In this document: positions 17,762 to 26,617 of the stretch, piece after piece
How the letters are laid out: every line of letters begins with the position of its first letter
How positions within the stretch are numbered: the first letter of the stretch is position 1
From: Saprospiraceae bacterium
GTDB taxonomy: Bacteria > Bacteroidota > Bacteroidia > Chitinophagales > Saprospiraceae
Length of the DNA: 30,104 nt
NCBI GenBank assembly: GCA_016717105.1
Contig: JADKGF010000042.1
Span: forward strand, 1 to 30,104
Direction of reading: 5' to 3'
Translations under genes and position numbers: made by a program
Notes under the pieces: model-generated
What the model saw: only the letters and a program-made list of their open reading frames with translations
Told to the model about the DNA's origin: nothing
Databases searched by the model: none

Positions 17762-18372
17762 AATTCTGAAATTATTTCTGTCTTTGCTTCCAAAATTTGG
17801 ACTGAACCACTGTGGTTTTCTACTATAACTTTTTGATTCTCTTGCGTTATACTGAACTCAGTACCTAAGACTTCTACTATTATTCCATTATTATAAACTC
17901 TGAAAGGTAAGATGCTTTTGGTTACATCAAATTTTGCACTTCCATTCAATACAATCTTTCTTTCATTTGCTTCACTAAGCACCTTTGGATATTCTATAGA
18001 TGCACCGTTTTGTAAGAAAATTTTTGATCCGTCTGCTAATTGGATTATGTCGTTATTTTTGCTAGCGGTATAAGATTCTCTAATTTTAGTTTCAGGCTGA
18101 AGTGCTAATGTAAATACAAGTAATAACACTAGAGTAGCTGCAATACCAATTGAAAGTGTGTATATTAAAGATTTGATTTTTGACTTTGGTTTAGTCTCTA
18201 CTTTTTTAACTTCTGTAGATTCTCCTACCATGTCTAGAAAACTGTTCCATTCAGAATCGACATCAGAAACAACGAAATTTTTTATTTCTTTGTTTTGTTT
18301 TAATATGGAATCAAATTTACTCAATTTACCTACTTTTGATTTATTAGACGTTCCCTTTATATTAATCCACAA
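17758..18372 (-). CDS. FecR-like anti-sigma factor, N-terminal part
   Basis: 204 residues. A cytoplasmic segment with SEWNSFLDMV (about 40-49, the sigma-binding type of helix in FecR proteins) is followed by one membrane helix (about 69-91) and a periplasmic FecR domain (about 100-195; IIQLADGSKIFLQNGASIEYP, GSAKFDV, VEVLGTEFSI). Such proteins hold an ECF sigma factor inactive until an outer-membrane signal arrives. The usual SusC/TonB receptor is not nearby. The only in-frame start is TTG at 18372, three bases after the sigma stop, so the pair is co-transcribed. The frame ends early at TGA 17758-17760. Confidence 0.75.
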   Translation of the reverse strand: MWINIKGTSNKSKVGKLSKFDSILKQNKEIKNFVVSDVDSEWNSFLDMVGESTEVKKVETKPKSKIKSLIYTLSIGIAATLVLLLVFTLALQPETKIRESYTASKNNDIIQLADGSKIFLQNGASIEYPKVLSEANERKIVLNGSAKFDVTKSILPFRVYNNGIIVEVLGTEFSITQENQKVIVENHSGSVQILEAKTEIISEF

Positions 18373-18375
18373 TTT

Positions 18376-18933
18376 TTAATCAAAAAAATATGGATGGTTT
18401 TTTAATTCTTCTTTTAAATGTTTTAAAACTTTACTGATATTATCCTCTACACTTCGCTTCGATATTTCTAAATATTCAGCAATCTCCTCATAACTCAATC
18501 CTTCAAATTTATTCAATTCAAAGATTTCTCTCGATTTTGGTTTAAGCGGGGCCAAAGCTTTTTCTATAGCTTGGCGAACAATATACGGGTCGAGCGCTGA
18601 TGCATTGTCATCAGATAACTGCTCGATTTGCATAATATTTAACTCGGCATGTGCAAGATTGTGTTTATTTTTTCTTATAAAATCAATCATGCTATTTTTG
18701 GCTATCTGATAAAGATATGCATTTACTGATGTTTTTATTTCAATTTGCTCTCGGTTGTGCCAAATTTTTACAAAAGTAATCTGAACAACTTCTTTGCTAT
18801 TTTCTATATTATGCAGATACTTGTTAACAAAGTTAACGAGTGGATTGAAATACTCTTTGAATACATTTTCAAAATCGGCCTTACTTACAAATGGTCTAGA
18901 TACCAATGGTTTGGAATTATTATAGAAGGACAA
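18376..18933 (-). CDS. ECF-type RNA polymerase sigma factor
   Basis: 185 residues. Region 2 (VNKYLHNIENSKEVVQITFVKIW ... QIAKNSMIDFIRK) and region 4 (PKSREIFELNKFEGLSYEEIAEYLEISKRSVEDNISK, a helix-turn-helix) are both present, which fits the Bacteroidota ECF factors paired with FecR. The frame starts at TTG 18933. No ATG occurs before region 2, so a TTG start must be used, and the FecR partner also uses TTG. Low or regulated translation is possible. Minus-strand TAACTTTC, one base from TAnnTTTG, lies upstream near 18980. Confidence 0.85.
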   Translation of the reverse strand: MSFYNNSKPLVSRPFVSKADFENVFKEYFNPLVNFVNKYLHNIENSKEVVQITFVKIWHNREQIEIKTSVNAYLYQIAKNSMIDFIRKNKHNLAHAELNIMQIEQLSDDNASALDPYIVRQAIEKALAPLKPKSREIFELNKFEGLSYEEIAEYLEISKRSVEDNISKVLKHLKEELKNHPYFFD

Positions 18934-19074
18934 AATTAGATGTTTTTCTCGTTAATTTCTCTTTTTTTTTTACTGAAAGTTAATTTAGCCTTGTAATTCG
19001 AAAGCTTTTCTACCAAGTTTACTATAATTTAAGACGAAAATAGATTTTTTGTCTAAATTTCAATCGCTGAATAA

Positions 19075-19108
19075 CTGCCCTGAAAGTAAAAATCTACTTT
19101 CAGGGCAG
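19075..19108. repeat. Perfect 14-bp inverted repeat
   Basis: CTGCCCTGAAAGTA (19075-19088) and TACTTTCAGGGCAG (19095-19108) are perfect complements around a six-base loop. No real T run follows on either strand (CCTTTATT on plus), so terminator activity is doubtful. It lies between the sigma gene's upstream region and the terminator of the TPR gene. It may be a weak terminator, an operator or a mobile-repeat relic. Confidence 0.5.
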
Positions 19109-19160
19109 CCTTTATTATTACAAATATGACCTTGTGGGCAAATAATTTCGTTATTACCCA

Positions 19161-19200
19161 AAAATAAAAAAGAGCACCCTTTTGGTAAAGGAATGCTCTT
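19161..19200 (-). terminator. Terminator of the TPR gene
   Basis: On the minus strand AAGAGCA, CCTTT, loop, AAAGG, TGCTCTT form a long interrupted stem (19200 to 19170) followed by a T-rich run. It starts 30 bases after the TPR protein's stop. Confidence 0.7.
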
Positions 19201-19229
19201 CAGTCTTGGTTATTAAAAGAGTAAAATTC

Positions 19230-20645
19230 TTATATCAGATGCTCTTCATCTGAAAAATATTTTATGATAGATGCTATATCTTTATCTAGTTTAAGTTCGG
19301 GTGCGATTTCGAACATAATGGTGTGTTGATCGAAATTTTCTAAGAGTGCTTCTTCAAGCAAATCCATACAGTCTCTTTTATTTTTTTGTAAGTAATACAC
19401 TACTGCTCTGCAAAACAATAAGTCTGCGCCATAAGTGTGATCTTCAGCTTCATCGAGTACCTGAAGTGCCTCATCCAGCAAACTGATTTTTATAAGGAAA
19501 CAAATATATTCCTTCCAATAAAGCGTTTCTTCAGGTCCTGTTTGAGTTGCCATTTGGAAGTTGATTGTCGCTTTATTATAATCTTCGACGGCCAGATATG
19601 CTTTGGCAATACCGAGATAATACTCTTCTCGTCTATTTTCTATATCTATGGCTTTGTGGTAGGCATTGATGGCATTGTACCAAACCTGATCTCTCGAATA
19701 GCATTCGCCTAGAAGAAAAAATGCCTCATCGTTGAAAGCATCAAGTTTAATAGATTTTAGCAACCATTGTTTAGCGATAGAAATTCTGTCCATGTAGATG
19801 TAACAATGGGCAATATTTACCATCAATTCATTATTTGGTCCAAATTTGCTATTGGCCTCGATATAAATTTCTAATGCACGCTCATAATCCTTGATTTGTA
19901 GGCAAGTATCCGCACAATCGAGATAAGCACTTTCGAAATCTGGGTTGACTATAAATGAATACTCCAAAGCATCGATTGCCTTCTCATATTCCCAAATACA
20001 ATTGTACCCATGTCCTAGATTATACCAAGCTTGGTAGTTGTAAGGATCCTTTTCGATGATGAGCTTATGCAAATTTACACTATCTTCATATCTTCTAGAA
20101 AGCTCTGCACTGATCCATACCCTTTCCATAGCTTCTTCGTTTGAACTATCTAGTAGGACGGCTTTAGATAAGGCATCGTACATTGCATTATAATCCTTCA
20201 TATGTTCGTAGATGAAGGATTCGGCAATAAGTATCTCTGTAAAATCTGTTTTCGTGGCGCCTATCCTGAGTTCATCAAGAATTTCTTGGGCTTTCGAAAA
20301 CTGTTTTTTCAGTGCAAATGCTCTAACTTTGATAATACTAATCTCACGCTCGAAAGGGGCGATATTTTCAGCAATTTCAAGAGTCGAAAGACAATCGTTG
20401 GTTTTGTTAAGATTAAGTAACAACCTGGCTTTGATAATATAGAAGTCTGACCTGTACTTATATTGTTCCATGGCAAACTCTACAACTTCCAATGCTTTTT
20501 CGAATAAATACTCGTCTTCGTAATACTCTAAAAGCTGCAAATATATCTTTTCGTCCAGATAGCCGACCTCTCCTTGCTCAAACTTATTTTCAAAATCAGA
20601 TACAAGATTTATTAAAGCTGTATCTCGTTTTATTTTGTTCTCCAT
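19230..20645 (-). CDS. Cytoplasmic tetratricopeptide-repeat protein
   Basis: 471 residues without a signal peptide or membrane segment. About ten TPR-like units can be seen along the length, for example LEYYEDEYLFEKALEVVEFA, AWYNLGHGYNCIWEYEKAID, AYLDCADTCLQIKDYERALE, AFFLLGECYSRDQVWYNAIN and YYLGIAKAYLAVEDYNKA. TPR arrays bind partner proteins; no catalytic domain is visible and the partner is unknown. It stands alone, with a 540-base gap upstream and its own terminator. The acidic ending (YFSDEEHLI) is unremarkable. Confidence 0.82.
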   Translation of the reverse strand: MENKIKRDTALINLVSDFENKFEQGEVGYLDEKIYLQLLEYYEDEYLFEKALEVVEFAMEQYKYRSDFYIIKARLLLNLNKTNDCLSTLEIAENIAPFEREISIIKVRAFALKKQFSKAQEILDELRIGATKTDFTEILIAESFIYEHMKDYNAMYDALSKAVLLDSSNEEAMERVWISAELSRRYEDSVNLHKLIIEKDPYNYQAWYNLGHGYNCIWEYEKAIDALEYSFIVNPDFESAYLDCADTCLQIKDYERALEIYIEANSKFGPNNELMVNIAHCYIYMDRISIAKQWLLKSIKLDAFNDEAFFLLGECYSRDQVWYNAINAYHKAIDIENRREEYYLGIAKAYLAVEDYNKATINFQMATQTGPEETLYWKEYICFLIKISLLDEALQVLDEAEDHTYGADLLFCRAVVYYLQKNKRDCMDLLEEALLENFDQHTIMFEIAPELKLDKDIASIIKYFSDEEHLI

Positions 20646-21072
20646 ATGTTTATTAAACTGAGTCCGGGATTAAATGACGGTGTAAATATAGATATATTTC
20701 GATGCGTGGTATCTTTTTGAAAAAAGTTTTTTTCCACATTTTTAAAGTTTTTTTTTGTATAAATAATTGTTATATATGATTGACAATCAATATAATATGT
20801 AGATATAGTCTTTTTGAATGTTAATTAAACGATTATTAAACATGTGTTAATACATGCAGTTATTTTATTAATTGTTGACCAAAATTTGGGTCGGAAATCC
20901 ATCTTTTTATGATTTTTTTGACACTTAAATTTTAAAGATGTGTATTTTTTCTTCGAATCCAATGGCTTATCGACATTTAAATTTCTCAATATCATGGTCA
21001 AATATCGAAGATGATCGCCCCAATATTGCATAAAATCTACACCGAAATCTTACTAGGAACTGATGACAAAAA
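20646..21072. other. AT-rich intergenic region, no gene supported
   Basis: Very AT-rich with many T runs. A 68-codon minus-strand frame at 20825-21031 has low-complexity composition and no recognisable domain, so I do not call it. No tRNA, terminator or consensus promoter with proper spacing was found; the TPR gene's own promoter must lie near 20650-20700. Confidence 0.4.
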
Positions 21073-21168
21073 ATGATGAAAGTCCTACGCTTCCTGATTT
21101 TTATACAAATCTGTGTCTAGGCTCAAAACAAATTTGAACCGAAAAATTACTTTTCTGTCAACGATTAA
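21073..21168 (+). pseudogene. Relic of the start of a secreted protein gene
   Basis: From the ATG at 21073 the frame reads MMKVLRFLIFIQICV, a TAG stop, then AQNKFEPKNYFSVND and a second stop. The first part is a good signal-peptide core, and AQN after it is a typical Bacteroidota cleavage site, so the TAG appears to interrupt an original export signal. Nothing recognisable continues after 21168, where the 3' end of glyA begins on the other strand. It is probably the remnant of a deleted gene. Confidence 0.35.
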
Positions 21169-21187
21169 AATTAAAAGGAAAAAGGAA

Positions 21188-22456
21188 TTAGTACAAAGGA
21201 AAATCACCCATAAATCTTGTGACTTTTTGTCTTATTTCTTTTATAATAGATTCATTGTCTCTATTCAAAATAGCGGCATCCATCCATTCTACTACTTGCT
21301 CACAATGATGTTCTTTAAATCCACGGCTTGTAACGGCAGCAGTACCTACTCTGATACCAGAAGTATGCAATGCAGTACGGCTATCAAAAGGAACCATGTT
21401 TTTGTTGATAGTGATGTGTGCCGATACCAAAGCATTTTCAGCATCTTTTCCTGAGACATCTGGTGATTTTTGTCTGAGATCTATCAACATCATGTGATTG
21501 TCTGTACCGCCAGAAATGATCTTGTAACCTTTGGCGATAAAAGCATTAGCCATTGCGTGCGCATTTGCGATGACTTGTTGTCCATAAACTTTGAAAGCTG
21601 GTTGCAATGCCTCGCCAAACGCAATGGCTTTGGCAGCAATGGCGTGTTCTAATGGTCCACCTTGCATACCTGGGAATACCGCACTATTTAGTACTGTGGA
21701 CATCATGATCGGTTCTCCTTTTTTGGTGGTTCTGCCCCAAGGATTTTCAAAATCTTTACCCATCATAATAATTCCACCTCGTGGTCCTCTTAGTGTCTTA
21801 TGTGTCGTGGACGTTACGATGTGGCAATGTGGCAAAGGATTATTGAGCAATCCTGTAGCTATAAGACCGGCAGGATGTGCTATATCAGCCATAAGGATTG
21901 CACCTACTTCATCTGCTATTTCTCTGAATCGTTTGTAATCCCAATCTCTCGAATACGCCGAAGCACCACATATGATTAGTTTTGGTTTTACTTCTCTGGC
22001 TTTAGCAGCTACCTTGTCCATATCTACTCGACCTGTCTCTTCTTCGACACCATAAAAATTGGCTTGATATACCTTACCGGAAAAATTGACTGGTGATCCA
22101 TGTGACAAGTGTCCGCCATGAGATAGATCAAAACCTAGAATAGGATCTCCTGGCTGTAAAACGCCCAAGAAGACTGCCGCATTGGCTTGAGCGCCCGAAT
22201 GTGGTTGTACATTGGCATATTCAGCACCAAAAAGCTGACATAATCTATCGATGGCAAGCTGTTCTACTTTGTCCACTACTTCGCATCCGCCATAATATCT
22301 TTTGCCAGGATAACCTTCAGCATATTTATTGGTCAGGCAGCTACCCAATGCATTCAGTACGTCTTGCGAAGTGAAGTTTTCGGAAGCTATAAGCTCAATT
22401 CCTTCTCTTTGGCGCTGAAGTTCTTCTTGTATTAAATGGTGCACAACCTGATCCAT
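21188..22456 (-). CDS. glyA: Serine hydroxymethyltransferase
   Basis: 422 residues from the ATG at 22456. A TTG at 22486 would add ten residues but overlaps the promoter's -7 element, so I prefer the ATG. This PLP enzyme interconverts serine and glycine and feeds one-carbon units to tetrahydrofolate. Visible motifs are ELIASENFTS, the NKYAEGYPGKRYYGGCE loop, VQPHSGAQAN, the PLP lysine in TSTTHKTLRGPRGG, and HTSGIRVGTAAVTSRG near the C-terminus. Its function links it to serA in this window, though the two are far apart. Confidence 0.96.
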   Translation of the reverse strand: MDQVVHHLIQEELQRQREGIELIASENFTSQDVLNALGSCLTNKYAEGYPGKRYYGGCEVVDKVEQLAIDRLCQLFGAEYANVQPHSGAQANAAVFLGVLQPGDPILGFDLSHGGHLSHGSPVNFSGKVYQANFYGVEEETGRVDMDKVAAKAREVKPKLIICGASAYSRDWDYKRFREIADEVGAILMADIAHPAGLIATGLLNNPLPHCHIVTSTTHKTLRGPRGGIIMMGKDFENPWGRTTKKGEPIMMSTVLNSAVFPGMQGGPLEHAIAAKAIAFGEALQPAFKVYGQQVIANAHAMANAFIAKGYKIISGGTDNHMMLIDLRQKSPDVSGKDAENALVSAHITINKNMVPFDSRTALHTSGIRVGTAAVTSRGFKEHHCEQVVEWMDAAILNRDNESIIKEIRQKVTRFMGDFPLY

Positions 22457-22483
22457 AACTTTATTTTTTGAGTATAAAAAGTG

Positions 22484-22491
22484 CAAAGGTA
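22484..22491 (-). promoter_or_regulatory. -7 element TACCTTTG of glyA
   Basis: On the minus strand TACCTTTG lies 27 bases before the glyA ATG at 22456. The match to TAnnTTTG is exact; the -33 TTG is not at the ideal distance. It excludes the TTG at 22486 as the translation start. Confidence 0.45.
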
Positions 22492-22692
22492 AAAATTCAA
22501 ATACAATTGGTCAGAAGAAATATAGCCAACTTTATACAAAACACTTATCATAAATTAATTTTGGACATATATTGATGACTGACTCGACGAAAATTTCTCT
22601 TATTACTAATATGATGTATGATATTTTCATTTCTAAAAAAACAATATTATAAAGTCAAATGCTGTTATCATTCTAAATAATACATCTATCTT

Positions 22693-23181
22693 ATGATGGC
22701 AAGGCTTTTGGTTTTATTTATAGTCATTGGTATGATTACATCTTGCGAAAAAGATCCTGATATAAGGTATCAGGCATTGCTGGATGCAGAGTTTGTCATT
22801 CCTACCAATCTCAATACTCTAGAAACCCATTATTTTACAATAGAAAACGTTCCCACCTTTTTCTTTCAAAATGCGCAGTTGCATAATGTCGATACGTCAT
22901 CCATTTTAGACATAAAGGCAGCCAAAGGATTATTGCGAGCTACTTTTAATGATGCTGATTATGATTTTATAGAGCGGATTGTGGTCAATGTATATTCCAA
23001 TAAAAACCCCAGAAAAAAAGAGATGTATTACCTCGATTTCGTACCACTAAGTACGGACAAAGAATTGCGTATGCTTAGCAGTACTACAAATCTGAAAGGT
23101 ACGCTTGATTCAGAATTGGTCACGATAGAAGTCGGGATTAAACTACGTAGATATGCACTGGTAATATCAGATCAAAATTAG
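22693..23181 (+). CDS. Small lipoprotein, function unknown
   Basis: 162 residues. MMARLLVLFIVIGMITSCEKD is a lipoprotein signal with lipobox ITSC and the lipidated cysteine at residue 18, so it is membrane-anchored, probably facing the periplasm or surface. The rest looks like an all-beta domain (FVIPTNLNTLETHYFTIENVP, LKGTLDSELVTIEVGIKLRRYAL). I do not recognise a family. It stands alone between glyA (other strand) and pgi, 63 bases before pgi. Confidence 0.7.
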   Translation: MMARLLVLFIVIGMITSCEKDPDIRYQALLDAEFVIPTNLNTLETHYFTIENVPTFFFQNAQLHNVDTSSILDIKAAKGLLRATFNDADYDFIERIVVNVYSNKNPRKKEMYYLDFVPLSTDKELRMLSSTTNLKGTLDSELVTIEVGIKLRRYALVISDQN

Positions 23182-23214
23182 AATTTGGTTACGCGGTGTT
23201 TTAAGCAATTTTTG

Positions 23215-23222
23215 TACCTTTG
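23215..23222 (+). promoter_or_regulatory. -7 element TACCTTTG of pgi
   Basis: Exact TAnnTTTG match ending 22 bases before the pgi ATG, a distance like those seen at glyA and serA in this window. No TTG at 19 bases. Confidence 0.45.
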
Positions 23223-23244
23223 AGCCAGTAAAAATAGTGGCTGT

Positions 23245-24894
23245 ATGTTATATAATATCGATCCAACTTCTACACCGGCTTGGCGCCGTCTGACAAAACA
23301 CTATAAATCCACAAAGGAAAATCATATAAAAGATTTATTTGCTTTGGATAAAGACCGATTCGAAAAGTTTTCAATAAAGCTTGATGATATCTTGGTAGAT
23401 TATTCCAAAAACAACGTCACGGACGAAACAATATCTCTGCTGGTTCAATTAGCCAAAAGCTGTAAACTCAAGGACGCTATCTCAGCTATGTTTCATGGCG
23501 AAAAGATCAACGTTACCGAAAATAGAGCAGTTTTGCATACGGCTCTGCGCAACAAATCAGGTCAGCCGGTAATAATAGATGGGCAAGATGTGATGCCACA
23601 AATAAAGACCGTTAAGGCAAAGATGAAAAAATTTGCCGATCAAGTCATATCTGGTAAATGGAAAGGATATACCGGAAAGGAGATTACAGATGTCGTAAAT
23701 ATCGGTATCGGTGGATCTGATCTCGGCCCTGTAATGGTGTCTGAAGCACTTCGCCCATTTAAATCTAGGCTCAATGTACACTTTGTATCCAATGTAGATG
23801 CTACACATATCGTCGAAGTTACCAAAAAACTGGATATGGAGACGACATTGTTTCTCATTGCTTCTAAGACATTTACTACACAAGAAACCATGGCAAATGC
23901 CTTTACGGCAAGAGAGATTTTCTTACAGAAAGCTATCAATGCCCATCATGTCAAAAAACACTTTGTAGCCTTATCTACCAATACAACAGAGGTAGCAGCA
24001 TTCGGTATCGATACGGACAATATGTTTGAATTTTGGGATTGGGTAGGCGGCAGATATTCATTGACATCTGCGATAGGTTTGTCTATAGCACTGGCTATCG
24101 GATATGATAATTTTGAGTCATTGCTGACTGGATTTTATAAGATGGACAGGCATTTTGCGAAGACACCATTCGAAAAAAATATACCTGTATTATTGGCTTT
24201 GATAGGTATATGGCATACCAATTTCTGTGGAGCAGAATCAGAAGCAATCTTGCCGTATGACCAATATCTGCATAGGTTTGCGGCATATTTTCAGCAAGGC
24301 AATATGGAGAGCAATGGTAAAAGTATCGACCGAAATGGCAAGCCTGTCTCTTATCAAACAGGACCAATTATTTGGGGCGAACCTGGAACAAACGGTCAGC
24401 ATGCCTTCTATCAACTCATCCACCAAGGTACGAGATTGATTCCTTGTGATTTTATTGCGGCTGCTGTCTCATATAATCCTGTCGGAAAACATCATACCTT
24501 GCTTATGTCCAATTTTTTTGCACAGACACAGGCACTCATGCAAGGCAAAACCAAGGAAGAAGTCATTGCTGAATTTGAAAAAGCTGGAAAGAAGCCCGAA
24601 GATTATATGCCATTGGTTCCATTTAAAGTGTTCGAAGGCAATCGCCCTACCAATTCGATCTTGGTTAAACAATTGGACCCTGAGACACTCGGCATGCTGA
24701 TTGCCATGTACGAACACAAAATCTTTGTACAAGGTGTGATTTGGAATATATTTAGCTTTGACCAATGGGGCGTAGAACTCGGCAAACAACTCGCTGGCAA
24801 GATCATACCAGAGTTGGAAAAGCCTGAGGCAACACATGTATTTGACGCATCTACCAATGGACTGATCAATACCTGGAAGGAGATGAAGCGTTAA
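23245..24894 (+). CDS. pgi: Glucose-6-phosphate isomerase
   Basis: 549 residues, the long form typical of Bacteria and eukaryotes. It interconverts glucose 6-phosphate and fructose 6-phosphate in glycolysis and gluconeogenesis. The sugar-phosphate-binding NIGIGGSDLGPVM, IASKTFTTQETM, the catalytic glutamate at about 355 in GNMESNGKS, the histidine at about 386 in GQHAFYQLIHQGT, and the lysine at about 514 in WGVELGKQLAGKI are all present. A 61-base gap leads to the thioesterase gene, probably in the same transcript. Confidence 0.96.
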   Translation: MLYNIDPTSTPAWRRLTKHYKSTKENHIKDLFALDKDRFEKFSIKLDDILVDYSKNNVTDETISLLVQLAKSCKLKDAISAMFHGEKINVTENRAVLHTALRNKSGQPVIIDGQDVMPQIKTVKAKMKKFADQVISGKWKGYTGKEITDVVNIGIGGSDLGPVMVSEALRPFKSRLNVHFVSNVDATHIVEVTKKLDMETTLFLIASKTFTTQETMANAFTAREIFLQKAINAHHVKKHFVALSTNTTEVAAFGIDTDNMFEFWDWVGGRYSLTSAIGLSIALAIGYDNFESLLTGFYKMDRHFAKTPFEKNIPVLLALIGIWHTNFCGAESEAILPYDQYLHRFAAYFQQGNMESNGKSIDRNGKPVSYQTGPIIWGEPGTNGQHAFYQLIHQGTRLIPCDFIAAAVSYNPVGKHHTLLMSNFFAQTQALMQGKTKEEVIAEFEKAGKKPEDYMPLVPFKVFEGNRPTNSILVKQLDPETLGMLIAMYEHKIFVQGVIWNIFSFDQWGVELGKQLAGKIIPELEKPEATHVFDASTNGLINTWKEMKR

Positions 24895-24955
24895 GTCTCA
24901 CTTTGTTATTAATATATAAACATAAAACCATAATTCGGTCAGAATATCACATAAC

Positions 24956-25384
24956 ATGAGCGATTTACTCAAAGATTTTAAAAGCATTTTCGAAACCAAA
25001 GTGGCTTGGGGAGACCAAGATGCTGCGCAACATGTCAATAATATCATGTATCTTCGGTATGCAGAATCAGCCCGTATCCAGTATATGGACGATATTGGAT
25101 TGGGATTTCATAAAGGTGGTGATAATATCATCCTGGCGGATACCTTTGTGAAGTTCATTTATCCATTGACGTATCCAGATAAAATCTGGGTTGGGACTCG
25201 ATGTATGATGGAGACTATAGATGAGACGAGCTTCAAGACAGAGCAGATCATTGTGAGCCAGAAATACAATAAAGTCGCTGCTATCATTACTGCCAAGATC
25301 GTATGTTATGACTACGAAAAACTACAAAAATCATCTTGGTCACCAACTACTATTGATGCGATCAGAAGATTTGAGCAAGATTAA
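24956..25384 (+). CDS. Hotdog-fold acyl-CoA thioesterase (YbgC/4HBT family)
   Basis: 142 residues, the normal size for a single hotdog domain. The signature VAWGDQDAAQHVNNIMYLRYAE carries the catalytic aspartate and the HVNN turn of the 4-hydroxybenzoyl-CoA thioesterase/YbgC group, and VKFIYPLTYPDKIWVGTR is the usual following strand. It hydrolyses an acyl-CoA or acyl-ACP thioester; the chain length cannot be predicted. It is last in the pgi transcript. Confidence 0.85.
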   Translation: MSDLLKDFKSIFETKVAWGDQDAAQHVNNIMYLRYAESARIQYMDDIGLGFHKGGDNIILADTFVKFIYPLTYPDKIWVGTRCMMETIDETSFKTEQIIVSQKYNKVAAIITAKIVCYDYEKLQKSSWSPTTIDAIRRFEQD

Positions 25385-25400
25385 TAATTATAGTTTTTGG

Positions 25401-25471
25401 CGGTTATAATCGCTGAAAAACATATTTATTTGCGATTACGATCGATAAACGTGGGTATTTTGATAAAAAAT
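25401..25471 (-). repeat. Direct repeat copy A, downstream of the DUF4143 ATPase
   Basis: This 71-bp segment aligns without gaps to 26600-26670 (offset 1199 bases) with about 8 mismatches, in the same orientation. It contains two related motifs, GCGATTATAACCG (minus strand) and TTTGCGATTACGATCG (plus strand). It ends 6 bases from the ATPase stop codon. Confidence 0.8.
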
Positions 25472-25477
25472 TAGGCT

Positions 25478-26593
25478 TCACAGCTGGTCCCAGAAATTGC
25501 TCTTATTGATAATAAAAGTCTCTCTAGGCTGGTAAAAATCTGTAAATGTTGTACTAAATTTGGATGCTTTTTTATCATTCCATTTTAACTCAAAAGCGGT
25601 AAAACCATCGCTTCCTTCTTCTACATAATCAATTTCGGCATGCATCTTACTTCGCCAAAACCAACTTTTTACAGGAAGTTTTTGATATGTATTTAATTTC
25701 AGCCTTTCAGTAATAAAATAGTTTTCCCATAAGGCACCCACATCATTTCGCTGTTCTATAGGATTAAAATTATTGATAATTGCATTGCGAATGCCATTAT
25801 CATAAAAGTAAATTTTCCTTGAAGTGGAGATTTCCTTTCGTTCATTGCGTGATAGAGGACTCAAACGATAGACTACAAAGCTTTTCTCCAACAAATCTAT
25901 GTAACTACCACAGTCTCCTATCGATACCAACAGTTTTGGAAAGTTCATTATAAGAGACTTCACTACCTACTTGCCATGCCAATGCCTGAAGCAATCGTAT
26001 CAATACTTCCGGTTTTCTGATGCCTCCGAGCTCCAAAATATCCTTATAAAGATAGCTTCCAGATAAAGAACTCAGCAACTCTTCTTTTTCATTTTCTATG
26101 ATTATTTCTGGATAACTGCCATAAACCAAAAGTTGCTCAAGCATAGGAATGGATTTTGCCAACGTATAGGTCTCTTTGAGTTCTGACCATGCTATCGGAA
26201 ACATAGTGAATTCCCATTTTCGTCCAGTCAACGGCTCTTGGATGGTATCTCCAAGTCCTAGCGCAGATGATCCGGTGATGATAACTTGTTTTTCCATCTT
26301 GGCATCTACAATCATTTTTACAGTAAGGCCAATATTTTCTATACGCTGGGCCTCATCTATTACGATCAACCGATAAGGGTCAATCAAAGATCGAACCAAT
26401 TGAAAGTCAGGATTAGTCCAAAGCAGCCTGTCTGCCGGATTGTCTCCATTGACCATCAAATAAGGCAATTTCACTTCTTCCGTTATCTTTTGAATCAAAA
26501 AGTTTTTCCTACTTGCCTAGGCCCTAACAGAATGATTGCTTTTTTTAAAGTCTATTTTTGTTTTAATTGCTTCAAAAGTGCTCTTTTTATCAT
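25478..26593 (-). pseudogene. DUF4143-type AAA ATPase, frameshifted
   Basis: The reconstructed protein is about 370 residues, normal for this family. It begins at ATG 26593 (MIKRALLKQLKQK) and meets a TAG at codon 14. It then runs through the Walker A motif GPRQVGKT and breaks at a T run near 26500. It resumes (LIQKITEE ... LIVIDEAQRI Walker B, IITGSSALGL sensor, GRKWEFTMFPI) and breaks again near 25920, where the expected DRxTVxxYIDLLEK needs extra G's. The C-terminal DUF4143 region (RKIYFYDNGIRNAI, WENYFITERL, EIDYVEEGSDGFTAFELKW) has the PD-(D/E)xK-like E...D...E-x-K pattern. The family's role is poorly known. The gene is bracketed by 71-bp direct repeats. Confidence 0.75.
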
Positions 26594-26617
26594 TATTTGC
26601 GGTTATAATCGCAAATA
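26594..26617. promoter_or_regulatory. 24-bp near-perfect palindrome abutting the ATPase start codon
   Basis: TATTTGCG, then TTATAA flanked by one mismatched pair, then CGCAAATA. The element touches the ATG at 26593 and overlaps repeat copy B. Copy A keeps the inner half but has lost the outer arm symmetry. It looks like a protein-binding operator or an RNA hairpin masking the start. Confidence 0.5.

Noticed and set aside
20825..21031. 68-codon minus-strand frame upstream of the TPR gene
   Set aside because: Lysine- and asparagine-rich, without a recognisable motif or promoter, in AT-rich DNA where such frames occur by chance.
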